From Theocolax elegans (Eukaryota > Arthropoda > Insecta > Hymenoptera > Cerocephalidae): 64,000 bases of DNA. The notes beneath the pieces were generated by a model, which saw only the letters and a program-made list of their open reading frames with translations, had not been told where the DNA came from and searched no databases. Below, in pieces: positions 32,860 through 44,589 of this stretch; the stretch's first letter is position 1; each line of letters starts with the position of its first letter. The stretch is from assembly GCA_026168455.1 (NCBI GenBank), contig CM047430.1, positions 21,656,735 through 21,720,734 of the forward strand. The letters are read 5' to 3'. Position numbers and translations under genes: made by a program.

Positions 32860-33794
32860 GTTCAGAAAATTAATTCGAGTATAACCCCGTCGGAATTTTT
32901 AAAAAATATTAATTAGGCGAGGCGTCATTAATTTTTGAAATGGGCCAATCAGAGGCCGCATTAGGGAAGATAGGTGAGCGGCGTTGCCGCGCGAGACTAA
33001 TGCAACAGGTCAACGAGCGAAGCGGCCGAGACACCTGAACATATCTAATGCGTATAGCAGAATCGAAGATCGCGAAAGCGAATGAATCGCAAAATATATT
33101 TTACGAGATTGATTGTATGAATAAAATGTACAATCAAGGAAATGATTTTTATTTAAGTTTGAATTAGACCGCAGACTAATAAATTCATTACTACTATTAT
33201 TAATTTACTTATTAAATCTATAATACGCGTGCGTTATAAATATGAAATTATTACAGTTTTTAATCTCATCGTATTTACATTAATTTATTGAAACCTTTAT
33301 GACGAATTTTAAGACAATAAAATTTTGAATTGAATTAAGTTTTGTGTACAATATAGCCAATAAATACGTTTACCATAAAGATATATCGCTACATATTCGA
33401 AATATATTAATTAATTTTGCAAGTATATTGGCAATAATATTGCTAGGTAAATAATTCCTAGTCCGTGTAAAATAAAATCTAGCTGAACCCTCGATGAAGT
33501 TTTATAATAGTCTGGGAATCATCTAGCTATAGTATATATATAATATGTTTACGTTTACCAAATATTTTTAAACTGATTTTTTATAATATATTAGTATATG
33601 CTGAATAAATCGATGTCATTAAAATTAATTGGATCATATCTTTACTAAAAATCGGTATTATGAGAAATCGTGGATTTATGTCACGCATCTTAGTAATTAT
33701 TCGGATGACCAAAGACAGACGTTCATTCACGTTTTCATCCACTTGAGGTAATAAAATATCATCGATTCGTCGGTAGTATTGACAATTTGGAAGA

Positions 33795-34005
33795 CACGAA
33801 ACATATTGGCGATATATTGATAATACTTTGGCAATATGTTGGCAACATATTGGCAACATATTGGCAATATATTGACAATACTTTGGCAACATATTGGCAA
33901 CATATTGGCAATATATTGACAATACTTTGGCAACATATTGGCAATATATTGGCAACATATTGGCAATACTTTGGCAACATATTGGCAATATATTGATAAT
34001 ACAAA
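33795..34005. repeat. TTGGCAAYATA minisatellite in the left arm
   Basis: Iterated 11-12-bp phrases (ATTGGCAATAT, ATTGGCAACAT, ATTGACAATACTT) form higher-order units of about 50-60 bp. The right arm carries a shorter inverted version at about 36075-36185. ORFs called through it on the minus strand (repeating CQYVAN-like peptides) are repeat artefacts. Confidence 0.9.
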
Positions 34006-34014
34006 TAATAAATA

Positions 34015-34558
34015 CTTAACGAAATACACTTTTAACTGCAAGATTTAAGCCAGACTTTAAGCCATACTTGCGCAAACACTGTCAGACACACATACAGACA
34101 TACAATTAGCCATACAAAAAGATCAACTATTCATTCCTTGTAACTACCCTCTGTATTGGTTGGTAATAAAAACCGACATAAGAAAAAATAACGAGTTATT
34201 TTGTTATTCTAAAATATCTGTCTTGGTTGATTACTTTAAGTCGTCTTCTCGTTCTTGCATTAGTAGCACAAACTGTGTGAGAAGTTTCATCAACCACTTA
34301 AATACAGGAGGGTAGTAATAAGGAATGAAATTTGCTTTTTTATCAAGAAATAGACATTTTCATGTTATTTTGTTATCTAAAATATCTGTCCTTTGTTGAT
34401 TTTTCTTAAGTTGGCTTTTCGTACCAACCAATACAGAGGGTAGTTACAAGGAATGCAAAGTTGATCTTTTAGTATGGCTAATTGTATGGCTGTATGAAAT
34501 GTTTGTGGAAGTATGGCTTTAAGTCTGGCTTAAATCTTGCAGTTAAAATTTCGTTAAG
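34015..34558. mobile_element. Nested palindromic MITE in the left arm, TA target duplication
   Basis: Terminal inverted repeats start CTTAACGAAAT, continue AACTGCAAGATTTAAGCCAG and end in the complement at 34558. TA flanks both sides (34013-34014, 34559-34560). The other arm of the big palindrome has a single TA at the matching place, so it provides the empty site. Length 544 bp, no ORF. Confidence 0.82.
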
Positions 34559-35454
34559 TACAATACAGTTAAATTAAAGTTATTATGAACTTTATATAAA
34601 CTTTAGGTTTGGCGAAACTTGATATGGGGTTAGCCAACGAGATTGAGCCGAACTTGTGCAATTGACTGTTCAAGTTTGGAGAAAGTATATCAAATGTTCA
34701 GCTGAAATTCATATAAAGTTTTTATAAAGTTTTTTTACAATTACTGTCAAATAAAATATAGTTTATACTAACAAGGAGACCCTCATATGTTTGGGAAACG
34801 GATCGTGCCCAGCTTGTAGTATATGTTTTCTAATGTAAAAATATGAAAAAAGCCAGAGCCGCAGACTCTAACAATCGGTTTTTCAAAAGTTATACGCTGT
34901 TAAAGCAAAATTTCCAAAAAAAAGAGACTTTCCTTTAAACGCTTATAACTTCTGACCTATCAAATATTGACATTCAAACCAAAGTTTACTGAAAAGCTGA
35001 GATAAAATAGATACATTTTAAAAAAAAGTACGTTCAAATCCGTTAAAATGGAGCAGAGTTATAACCAAATTAAGAATTAGAAGCAATTTTAAACAAAAAT
35101 TGAGCAGTACAAATTTTATTGATTTTTTTAAGCTAAATTTCTTTAAATTCTTAATTTGGCTATAACTCTGCTCCATTTTAACGGATTTGAACGTACTTTT
35201 TTTTAAAATGTATCTATTTTATCTCAGCTTTTCAGTAAACTTTGGTTTGAATGTCAATATTTGATAGGTCAGAAGTTATAAGCGTTTAAAGTGAAGTCTC
35301 TTTTCTTTGGAAATTTTGCTTTAACAGCGTATAACTTTTGAAAAAACGATTGTTAGAGTCTGCGGCTCTGGCTTTTTTCATATTTTTATATTAGAAAACA
35401 TATACTACAAGCTGGGCACGATCCGTTTCCCAAACATATGAGGGTCTCCTTGTA

Positions 35455-35849
35455 AGTTTAGCTGAACTCAATATTAACGTGATAGCAAGTTCAGGTTTAT
35501 AAAGTCATATAATGTTGATATCAAAATACCCAAAGAAAAATTTTAAAAATCTACTTTAACTGACATCAGTAAGAATACATCGGTTAGAACAATGGTGAAA
35601 ATAGATACATTGTGGTTTTTTAAATTTCTTCTTTCAGGTTATGTCTTCAAAACTAAGGAAATGGACAACACTTTTCAGTTGCGGATTCGAGTTTTTTGGA
35701 ATATATCTCCGTTTTTCTAACCGATGTATTCTTACTGATGTGAGTTAAAGCAGATTTTTAAAATTTTTCTTTGGGTATGTTGATATCAACATTATATGAC
35801 TTTATAAACCTGAACTTGCTATCACGTTAATATTAAGTTCAGCTAAACT
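35455..35849. mobile_element. Nested palindromic MITE in the right arm, TA target duplication
   Basis: Terminal inverted repeats AGTTTAGCTGAAC.../...GTTCAGCTAAACT extend about 140 bp inward with a roughly 100-bp centre. TA flanks at 35453-35454 and 35850-35851. The left arm reads CTTGTTAGTATAAAC (reverse complement) with one TA and no insert, which fixes both boundaries. Length 395 bp, no ORF. A Tc1/mariner-type MITE is likely from the TA duplication. Confidence 0.85.
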
Positions 35850-36767
35850 TAGTATAAACTATATTTTATTTGTCAGTAATTGTAAAAAAACTTTATAAAA
35901 ACTTTATATGAATTTCAGCTGAACATTTGATATACTTTCACCAAACTTGAACAATCAACTGCACAAGTTCGGCTCAGTCTCGTTGACCAACCCCATATCA
36001 AGTTTAGCTAAACCTAAAGTTTATATAATGTTCATATAAACTTTAATTTTTTTACGCGGGTATTTATTATTTATATTATCAATATATTGCCAATATGTTG
36101 CCAAAGTATTGTCAATATATTGCCAATATGTTGCCAATATGTTGCCAACATATTGCTAAAGTATTATCAATAAATCGCCAATATGTTTCGTGTCTTCCAA
36201 ATTGTCAATACTACCGATGAATCGATGATCTTTTATTACTTCAAGTGGATGAAAACGTGAATGAACGACTGTCTTTGGTCATCCGAATAATTACTAAGAT
36301 GCGTGACATAAATCCACGATTTCTCATAATACCGATTTTTAGTAAAGATATAATCCAATTAATTTTAATGATATCGATTTGTTCAGCATATACTAATATA
36401 TTATAAAAAATCAGTTTAAAAATACTTGGTAAACGTAAACATATTATAGATATACTTTAGCTAGATGATTCCCAGACTATTATAAAACTTCATCGAGGGT
36501 TCAGCTAGATTTTATTTTACACGGACTTGGAATTAACTTACTAGCAATATTATTGCTAATATATTACCAATATATTGCGAATTTATGGTAGTTATTCATT
36601 GGCATTTTGTATATTGAACACTCAATTCAATCAACAGCCAGACTATTGCAATTATTATCCTAAACATTTGGTACGAGTTTTCCAAAATATTTATTAAGTC
36701 TAAAACACAATGAATTGTAATTTTAACGAAGTAACTTTTTTCGAGCACGTTTGCTCTTGCAGTGCGG

Positions 36768-36902
36768 ACGTCGGAGAGCGTCCACGACGGGCTTACTCCG
36801 CGAGTACAAAATTTGATGAGCGCGAACGTCGGAGAGCGCCCGCAGCGGGCTTCCTCCGCGAACACAAAATTTGATGTGCGCGAATATCGGAGAGCGCTCG
36901 CG
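36768..36902. repeat. G+C-rich tandem repeat, 58-bp unit, right arm only
   Basis: ACGTCGGAGAGCG recurs at 36768, 36826 and (ATATCGGAGAGCG) 36884, each followed by CGGGCTT-CTCCGCGA and ACAAAATTTGATG. It lies inside a roughly 400-bp segment (about 36560-36960) absent from the left arm, so it arrived after the palindrome formed. Confidence 0.85.
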
Positions 36903-37612
36903 GTAGCATTATGTTTTTTAAACGGAGAATTGAGGCTTGAGCTAAATTTCATTTTACGCGGACTAGGAATTATTTACCTAGCAATATTATTGCCAATATA
37001 CTTGCAAAATTAATTAATATATTTCCAATATGTAACGATATATCTTTATGGTAAACGTATTTATTGGCTATATTGTACACAAAACTTAATTCAATTCAAA
37101 ATTTTATTGTCTTAAAATTCGTCATAAAGGTTTCAATAAATTAATGTAAATACGATGAGATTAAATACTGTAATAATCTCATATTTATAACGCACGCGTA
37201 TTATAGATTTATTAAGTAAATTAATAATAGTAGTAATGAATTTTTTGGTCTGCGGTCTAATTCAAACTTAAATAAAAATCATTTCCTTGATTGTATATTT
37301 TATTCATACAATCAATCTCGTAAAATATATTTTGCGATTCATTCGCTTTCGCGATCTTCGCTTCTGCTATACGCATAAGCTATGTTCAGGCGTCTCGGCC
37401 GCTTCGCTCGTTGACCTGTTGCATTAGTCTCGCGCGGCAACGCCGCTCACCTTTCTTCCCTAATCCGGCCTCTGATTGGCCCATTTCAAAAATTAATTAC
37501 GCCTCGCCTAATTAATATTTTTTAAAAATTCCGACGTGGTTATACTCGAATTAATTTTCTGAATCGTAATATATATATATATATATGTTACCTATGTTTC
37601 TGGATCACCCTG

Positions 37613-37788
37613 TATATATATGTTGAATTCTGAATTCTTAGACCCGGCGGCGGCGGCGGCGAAATATTTATATATTATAGATATATATATATATATATAT
37701 TTATATATCTCTCTATAATATATAAATATTTCGCCGCCGCCGCCGCCGCCGCCGCCGTGTCTAAGAATTCAGAATTCAACATATATAT
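37613..37788. repeat. Inverted repeat with (CGG)n/(CCG)n in the stem
   Basis: TGTTGAATTCTGAATTCTTAG then (CGG)5 and a TATTTATATATTATA run are mirrored after a (TA)n centre by TATAATATATAAATA, (CCG)8-9 and CTAAGAATTCAGAATTCAAC. Arms are about 68 bp. The trinucleotide runs differ in length between arms. Confidence 0.9.
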
Positions 37789-37875
37789 TTTGATATATTT
37801 TTCGATCTTGAGGGTCAATGCAGGTGTTTAGGTTTTTAAATAAATAAAAACACTTATATAATGCTAATAAGCAAC

Positions 37876-37912
37876 GTTTCGTCCGCTTAGGTTTGCGGAC
37901 CTCATCAGGCAA
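37876..37912 (-). ncRNA. Hammerhead-ribozyme-like motif in the left Penelope terminal repeat (inverted)
   Basis: The minus strand carries the same core as 41300-41337 (CTGATGA, GTCCGC/GCGGAC stem, GAAAC) because the terminal repeats are inverted. The same extra G is present. Confidence 0.65.
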
Positions 37913-38249
37913 TGCTATTTATTCAACACAGAAAATAAATTTTACATTTTTAAACATATTAGATTTAAAAAGAACAACAAAATTAAACTTTAAATTACCA
38001 TGCGTATCACCAACGTTTCACTTCATGCTTATACTTAAGCGCTACTGAACAGACATTTATAAACGGTCAACAAACTTTATATCAAAGATATACCAATAAC
38101 TGATTTTAATACCATTTATAATACTAAGAAGTTAATAAATTTATATCAGGTTAATAAATGTTTCTATATAAACGGCTCAAATATTGTGTATCTTCCTTTC
38201 TATTTATTGTAAAATTGTTATTATTAATGTGAATCATTATATTAATAAT

Positions 38250-39360
38250 CTGCTGAATAGACAGTTTCACAATAACGAATTAACTCAGATAAACACTTCT
38301 CTTGCTAAAGCTTATGGTTTACCCAAAATCCATAAAAACAATGTTCCACTTAGACCTATTATTTCGACAATTAATTGTCCGACTCATTTTTTAGCTACAC
38401 TTCTATATAATAATCTTAAACATTCAATTCCGATACCTGTCTCACATATTAACAATAGTTCCGAAATAAAAAGAAAGATACAGAACTTGGAAGTACCTTC
38501 TGACTATGTTTTGCTTTCGTTGGAATGTCAGTTCTTTGTTTACTAATATTGCTTGCTCAGCTGTACTTGACAGCCTAGATCGACGTGTTTCACACATACA
38601 AACGAAATGTAAATTGCCTTTTCATGAAATCCGAGAAATAGTCAAATTCCTATTTAACAATACTTTTTTCACGTTTGACAACATTTTTTACCAACAAAAA
38701 TTTGGATCACCAATGGGATCTCCCATTTCTCCGTTTTTTGCCGATATGGTTATGGATGATTTGGAGACTGATTGCTTGAAAAAATTAAAAAATGAATATA
38801 ATTGCATCCCGTTATTTTATTACAGATATGTAGATGATACAATTCTTTGTATAAAAAATGAACATAAGTATGCCGTATTAGATGTTTTCAATAGTTATAG
38901 TGATCACTTAAAATTCACACATGAAGTAGAAAATAACAATTCAATAAACTTTTTAGACATTATGTTAATTAAAAAAAATAATGTAATTATTACGAATTGG
39001 TACAGAAAACCATCAGTCTCGAATCGTCTTTTAAATTATAATTCTAACCACACAGATCAATTAAAGAAAAATATTGTATACAACCTCATAGATAGAGCTG
39101 TTTTATTGTCACATTCGGATTTTCATCGGGAAAATATAAACATTGTAAAAAAATTGTTATCTGAAAATGATTACCCAACACGATTTGTGAAAACTTCAAT
39201 AAACAATAGACTTAGGAAAATTAAACACATGAACACAATTAGATTAAGGGAAAAAAAGAATAAACACTCAATTGGTATTTTACCTTTACCTTACTACAAA
39301 CAGTTTTTCAATAAATGTACTTCGATGTTACAAAAATATAACTTCTCGATGTTCCAATGA
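38250..39360 (+). pseudogene. Penelope-like reverse transcriptase
   Basis: The first frame reads SLAKAYGLPKIHKNNVPLRP (38290-38350), typical of PLE RT. A single extra base near 38524 shifts the frame, then NVSSLFTNIACSAVLDSL, FGSPMGSPISPFFADMVM and FYYRYVDDTILC (catalytic YVDD, about 38820) follow. ENNNSINFLDIMLIKKNN and TNWYRKPSVSNR are the conserved C-terminal RT blocks. The frame is lost after 39360. It lacks a complete N-terminus, being joined directly to the inverted terminal repeat. Confidence 0.92.
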
Positions 39361-39508
39361 TGAGCAACAATAAATAATATAATTGTGTTGGGTAAAGATT
39401 TTACAGAAAAATGGAATGTTACTGGGGTAGTTTATAAAATTAATTGTAAGGATTGTTCTGCTTGTTATGTAGGAGAAACTAAACGTAAGTCTAAAGGAAA
39501 GGATTAAC

Positions 39509-40511
<1,003 letters not shown>

Positions 40512-40655
40512 ACGATTTGTGAAAACTTCAATAAACAATAGACTTAGGAAAATTAAACACATGAACACAATTAGATTAAGGGAAAAAAAGAATAAACACT
40601 CAATTGGTATTTTACCTTTACCTTACTACAAACAGTTTTTCAATAATGTACTTCG

Positions 40656-41060
40656 ATGTTAAAAAAATATAACTTCTCGATTGTTCCAATGATGAGCAAC
40701 AAATTAAATAATATAATTGTGTTGGGTAAAGATTTTACAGAAAAATGGAATGTTACTGGTGTAGTTTATAAAATTAATTGTAAGGATTGTTCTGCTTGTT
40801 ATGTAGGAGAAACTAAACGTAGTCTAAAGGAAAGGATTAACGAACACAAAAATAAAAAAAACTCAGAATCTGTAATATCGCTACACATGGATAATTATGA
40901 ACACGAATTTGACTGGCAAAATACTAAAATTTTGGATAAAGAACCACTTTATAAGAAAAGAATTATTTCCGAAATGATTCACATTAATAATAACAATTTT
41001 ACAATAAATAGAAAGGAAGATACACAATATTTGAGCCGTTTATATAGAAACATTTATTAA
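40656..41060 (+). pseudogene. GIY-YIG endonuclease domain of the Penelope-like element
   Basis: 134 codons in the frame: VTGVVYKINCKDCSACYVGE supplies the GIY (GVVY) and YIG (YVGE) pair, followed by TKRSLKERINEHK (catalytic Arg) and the downstream C-D-C cysteine motif. This domain nicks DNA to prime reverse transcription in canonical PLEs. The same start is present in broken form at about 39420-39510, before the (GT)n tract. Confidence 0.9.
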
Positions 41061-41299
41061 CCTGATATAAATTTATTAACTTCTTAGTATTATAAATGGT
41101 ATTAAAATCAGTTATTGGTATATCTTTGATATAAAGTTTGTTGACCGTTTATAAATGTCTGTTCAGTAGCGCTTAAGTATAAGCATGAAGTGAAACGTTG
41201 GTGATACGCATGGTAATTTAAAGTTATAATTTTGTTGTTCTTTTTAAATCTAATATGTTTAAAAATGTAAAATTTATTTTCTGTGTTGAATAAATAGCA

Positions 41300-41337
41300 T
41301 TGCCTGATGAGGTCCGCAAACCTAAGCGGACGAAACG
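41300..41337 (+). ncRNA. Hammerhead-ribozyme-like motif in the right Penelope terminal repeat
   Basis: CTGATGA (41304-41310), a helix-II stem GTCCGC/GCGGAC around AAACCTAA, then GAAAC (41332 on) match the hammerhead core. One extra G sits between CTGATGA and the stem. I could not find convincing helix I and III partners, so activity is unproven. Penelope-like elements are known to carry hammerheads in their terminal repeats. Confidence 0.65.
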
Positions 41338-41454
41338 TTGCTTATTAGCATTATATAAGTGTTTTTATTTATTTAAAAACCTAAACACCTGCATTGACCC
41401 TCAAGATCGAAAAATATATCAAATTAAAAAAATGAAGGGTGCTAATTCTCATTT

Positions 41455-41694
41455 CAACATATATATATATATGTTTTATATATATATGTCATATATATGT
41501 TATATATATATGTTATATATATATGTCATATATATATGTTATATATATGTCATATATATGTTATATATATGTCATATATATGTCATATATATATGTTATA
41601 TATATGTTATATATATATGTCATATATATATAAGTGTGTGTGTGCATGTGTGTGTATGTGTGTGTGTGTTTGTGTGTGTGTGCGTATGTGTGCT

Positions 41695-41786
<92 letters not shown>
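41455..41786. repeat. (TATATG)n then (GT)n microsatellites
   Basis: 41455-41632 is a run of ATATATGT/ATATATGTC units. 41634-41786 is (GT)n with scattered C and A changes. Both-strand ORFs here are artefacts. Confidence 0.95.
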
Positions 41787-41788
<2 letters not shown>

Positions 41789-42500
41789 CATACACTTTTC
41801 CAAATATCCATATGATATATACAATGGGTTAAAAATTAAATACATTAATTATTACATTTTTAAGATAATTCTATTATAAACAGTAATGGCAAAAGAAAAT
41901 TCAAATTTTAACAGTGGCAATATAAAATACGAATTACATTTCAAAAGTTTTTCGAAAATTATTATTTTAGTAGTTTTTAATTTAAATATTATTCAAATCA
42001 AATTTAAAAATTGTTTGGAGATTACGTATATTTATATAAAACAATATTTTAAATAAACAAGTATGTATTATTAGATACAAAAGGTTATTTAAGAAATGCC
42101 TTTGTTTATAATAATTAAAATAAATATATGGGCTCTGTAACTGAAGGGAAAAATAAACTGGATATAATTATGGATTAAAACGCAAATTTTGAAAGAGGGT
42201 GCAAATTACGAATTACGGGAGAAATGGAAGAAACAGGTTTTTATTTATATACCGCTAAAATGTTATAAATAATTCTTTAAAACTAATACAAAAATTAATT
42301 TAATTAAGAAGAAAGTTTAATTACTCTAAAAGTACAAAATATTAATGACATATAGAACTCTTGGCGATGACTTAAATAAATTAATTTTAGGAGGTAAAGT
42401 TCTGTTTAGATCCGTTTAAAACAATCTAAAATTTTAATAGGTTTTTACTAAATACTACAATTAAGTATATGCACTTTACTATGTTTGGTAAGTTAATTGT
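41787..42500 (+). repeat. Unclassified interspersed repeat, copy 2 (partial)
   Basis: Homologous to 43362 to about 44100 (same strand) and to the reverse complement of about 27960-28710. It shares ACACTTTTCCAAATATCCAT and the TTTGAAAGAGGGTGCAAATT block. No coding frame. Confidence 0.78.
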
Positions 42501-42704
42501 TCATTACCACATATATATATATATATTATATATATTACACCTTTGGTGTAAGTTATGTCCTAAAATACGTGAAAATTAGTGATTTTATGAGGTTTATGAG
42601 GCATAACTTACAACAGCGGTCTTGGCCGATAAGCTAACCCAAGCCATTCGAAAGCTCGCGAAAAATGTGAACTTTTGAGAGGTGTTAGATTAAAATCGAT
42701 TATG

Positions 42705-44265
42705 GTGTGGTAGCCTTTTTTTGATATTCAATATGTCTGGGTGTTCTATCTCTTCGAGATTTCAAAATTAAGAAATGTAACCAGGGTAGATAAGTTCTAA
42801 AGATTAATTTAAACAAAAGTTGTTTGTAATGTTTTTTCAAAAAAATCAACATATTTTGAGATAAATGGCTTTAAAAATAGAAGTTTTTCTAAAAAATTGA
42901 AAAATTTCCACTTTTAATGGTCGAATAACTCTTAAGCAAATTATTTTTAACACTTAAATTTTTTTTTGTATGTTCTGGAAGATGTTTCCAGCCTGTTCTC
43001 GATTTTGGAGTGATTTAAAATTTTCATCGTACCACTTGACGTGAAATAGCCCATATATATGTATATATATGTATGTATGTATGTGGATGTGTGTGCGTGC
43101 GGCGGAATATTTATATAATATATATATATATATTTTAAAATTGTTTTTTCAAGAATACATAATAGATGTATTTTTTCCGTGCGCAAAAAAAAGTTGTGAA
43201 CATAACTTGAAAGAATGTGTATTTGTTTACTCATTCTTGATAAAACTCATAAAATTTTTAAACGTATACTCAATAATAATAACGGATCTAAAATTGAATG
43301 TAATGCTTTAAATACAAATGCAAAATTGTTTGAAGATGAAATAAATATTAATCAAGTATAACATACACTTTTCCAAATATCCATATGATATATACAATGG
43401 GTTAAAAATTAAATACATTAATTATTACATTTTTAAGATAATTCTATTATAAACAGTAATGGCAAAAGAAAATTCAAATTTTAACAGTGGCAATATAAAA
43501 TACGAATTACATTTCAAAAGTTTTTCAAAACTATTAATTTAGGAGCATTTAATTTAAATATTTTTTAAATTAATATTTCAAAATTGTATGGATATATAAG
43601 TGTGTAGATAATTTATATTTATATAACACAATATTTTAAATAAACAAGTATGTATTTATTAGAAACAGAAGGGTATTTAAGAAATGAATTTGTTTATAAT
43701 AATCAAAATAAATATTTGGGCTCTGCATAGTAAAAATAAATTGGATATAATTATGGATTAAAACGCAAATTTTGAAAGAGGGTGCAAATTACGAATCACG
43801 AGAGAAATGGAAGAAACAGGTTTTTATTTATATAGCGCTAAAATTTTATAAATAATTCTTTAAATCTAATACAAAAATTAATTTAATTAAGAAGAAAGTT
43901 TTATTACTCTAAAAGTACAAAATATTAATGACATAGAACTTTTGGCGATGATCGTTCGTCATTAAATAAATTAATTTTAGGAGGTGAAGTTCTATTTATA
44001 ACCGTTTCAAATAATCCAAAATTTTAATAAGTTGTTAACTAAAATACTACAATTTAGTAAGTATATGTACTTTACTATTTTTGGTAAGTTAATTTTTCAT
44101 TAACATTTATAATTATTAAAATATAAATTTAAGCTTTATAAGAATTCATATAGTTTAAAATTTACAGTTAACATTTAATATGTCTCTATTTTTTTTATTA
44201 TTTTTATTCTGATTTTATTACTCTAAATTTTGGTAAACTTTTATTTATAAATTATAATAACTATA
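42705..44265 (+). repeat. Unclassified interspersed repeat, copy 3
   Basis: Colinear with the reverse complement of copy 1 (27790-29085), apart from about 200 bp of extra sequence at 42975-43180 that includes (ATGT)n. With copy 1 it forms a widely spaced inverted pair around 29-42.7 kb. Confidence 0.78.
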
Positions 44266-44394
44266 GCAATACCTTCAAGGTGTTGTGTGAATCTGTTTAA
44301 TTTTTAAGGTGTCCATGGTAGTAAAAAAATAATACAGTTTAAAACATTATTTTAAATAAATTAATTACGAAAAACCTTTTTCGAATTAAAAATA

Positions 44395-44438
44395 GGGGGT
44401 TGGCGCGCGAAGCGCGCAGGGGGGCGAAGCCCCCCTAG
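44395..44438 (+). repeat. GC-rich double hairpin ending CTAG (Helitron-like 3' terminus)
   Basis: In A+T-rich surroundings lie two perfect hairpins with GAA loops: GCGCGC/GCGCGC (44403-44417) and GGGGGGC/GCCCCCC (44419-44435), followed at once by CTAG (44435-44438) and T. A 3' hairpin followed by CTRR is the hallmark of Helitron 3' ends. The 5' end of the supposed element is not located, and the hairpins differ from the Helitron at 16.8-24.3 kb. Confidence 0.5.
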
Positions 44439-44589
44439 TATATATATATTTATATTAAATAATAGTATAAAATATAACAATTTGTAGTGTAAAATCATAT
44501 AAATTATATTTCGCATAAACAAAAGGAAGAATATCAAAACAAATGTAACCTAATTAAATCCTATGTATTATAAGTATTAATAATTATTT

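Larger units (their letters stand above)
32856..37569. mobile_element. 4.7-kb palindromic (fold-back) element
   Basis: The left arm (32856 to about 35078) and right arm (about 35136 to 37569) are inverted copies around a roughly 57-nt centre. Outer ends: TTCAGAAAATTAATTCGAGT at 32861 and its complement ending at 37562. Inner ends: CGTTAAAATGGAGCAGAGTT near 35041 and its complement near 35161-35180. It is flanked by (TA)n on both sides. The arms are about 90-95 percent alike by eye and carry different later insertions. There is no coding frame, so it is non-autonomous. Superfamily unclear. Confidence 0.88.

Noticed and set aside
33581..34041. Minus-strand ORFs with repeating CQY-ANML peptides
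   Set aside because: Translation of the TTGGCAAYATA minisatellite.
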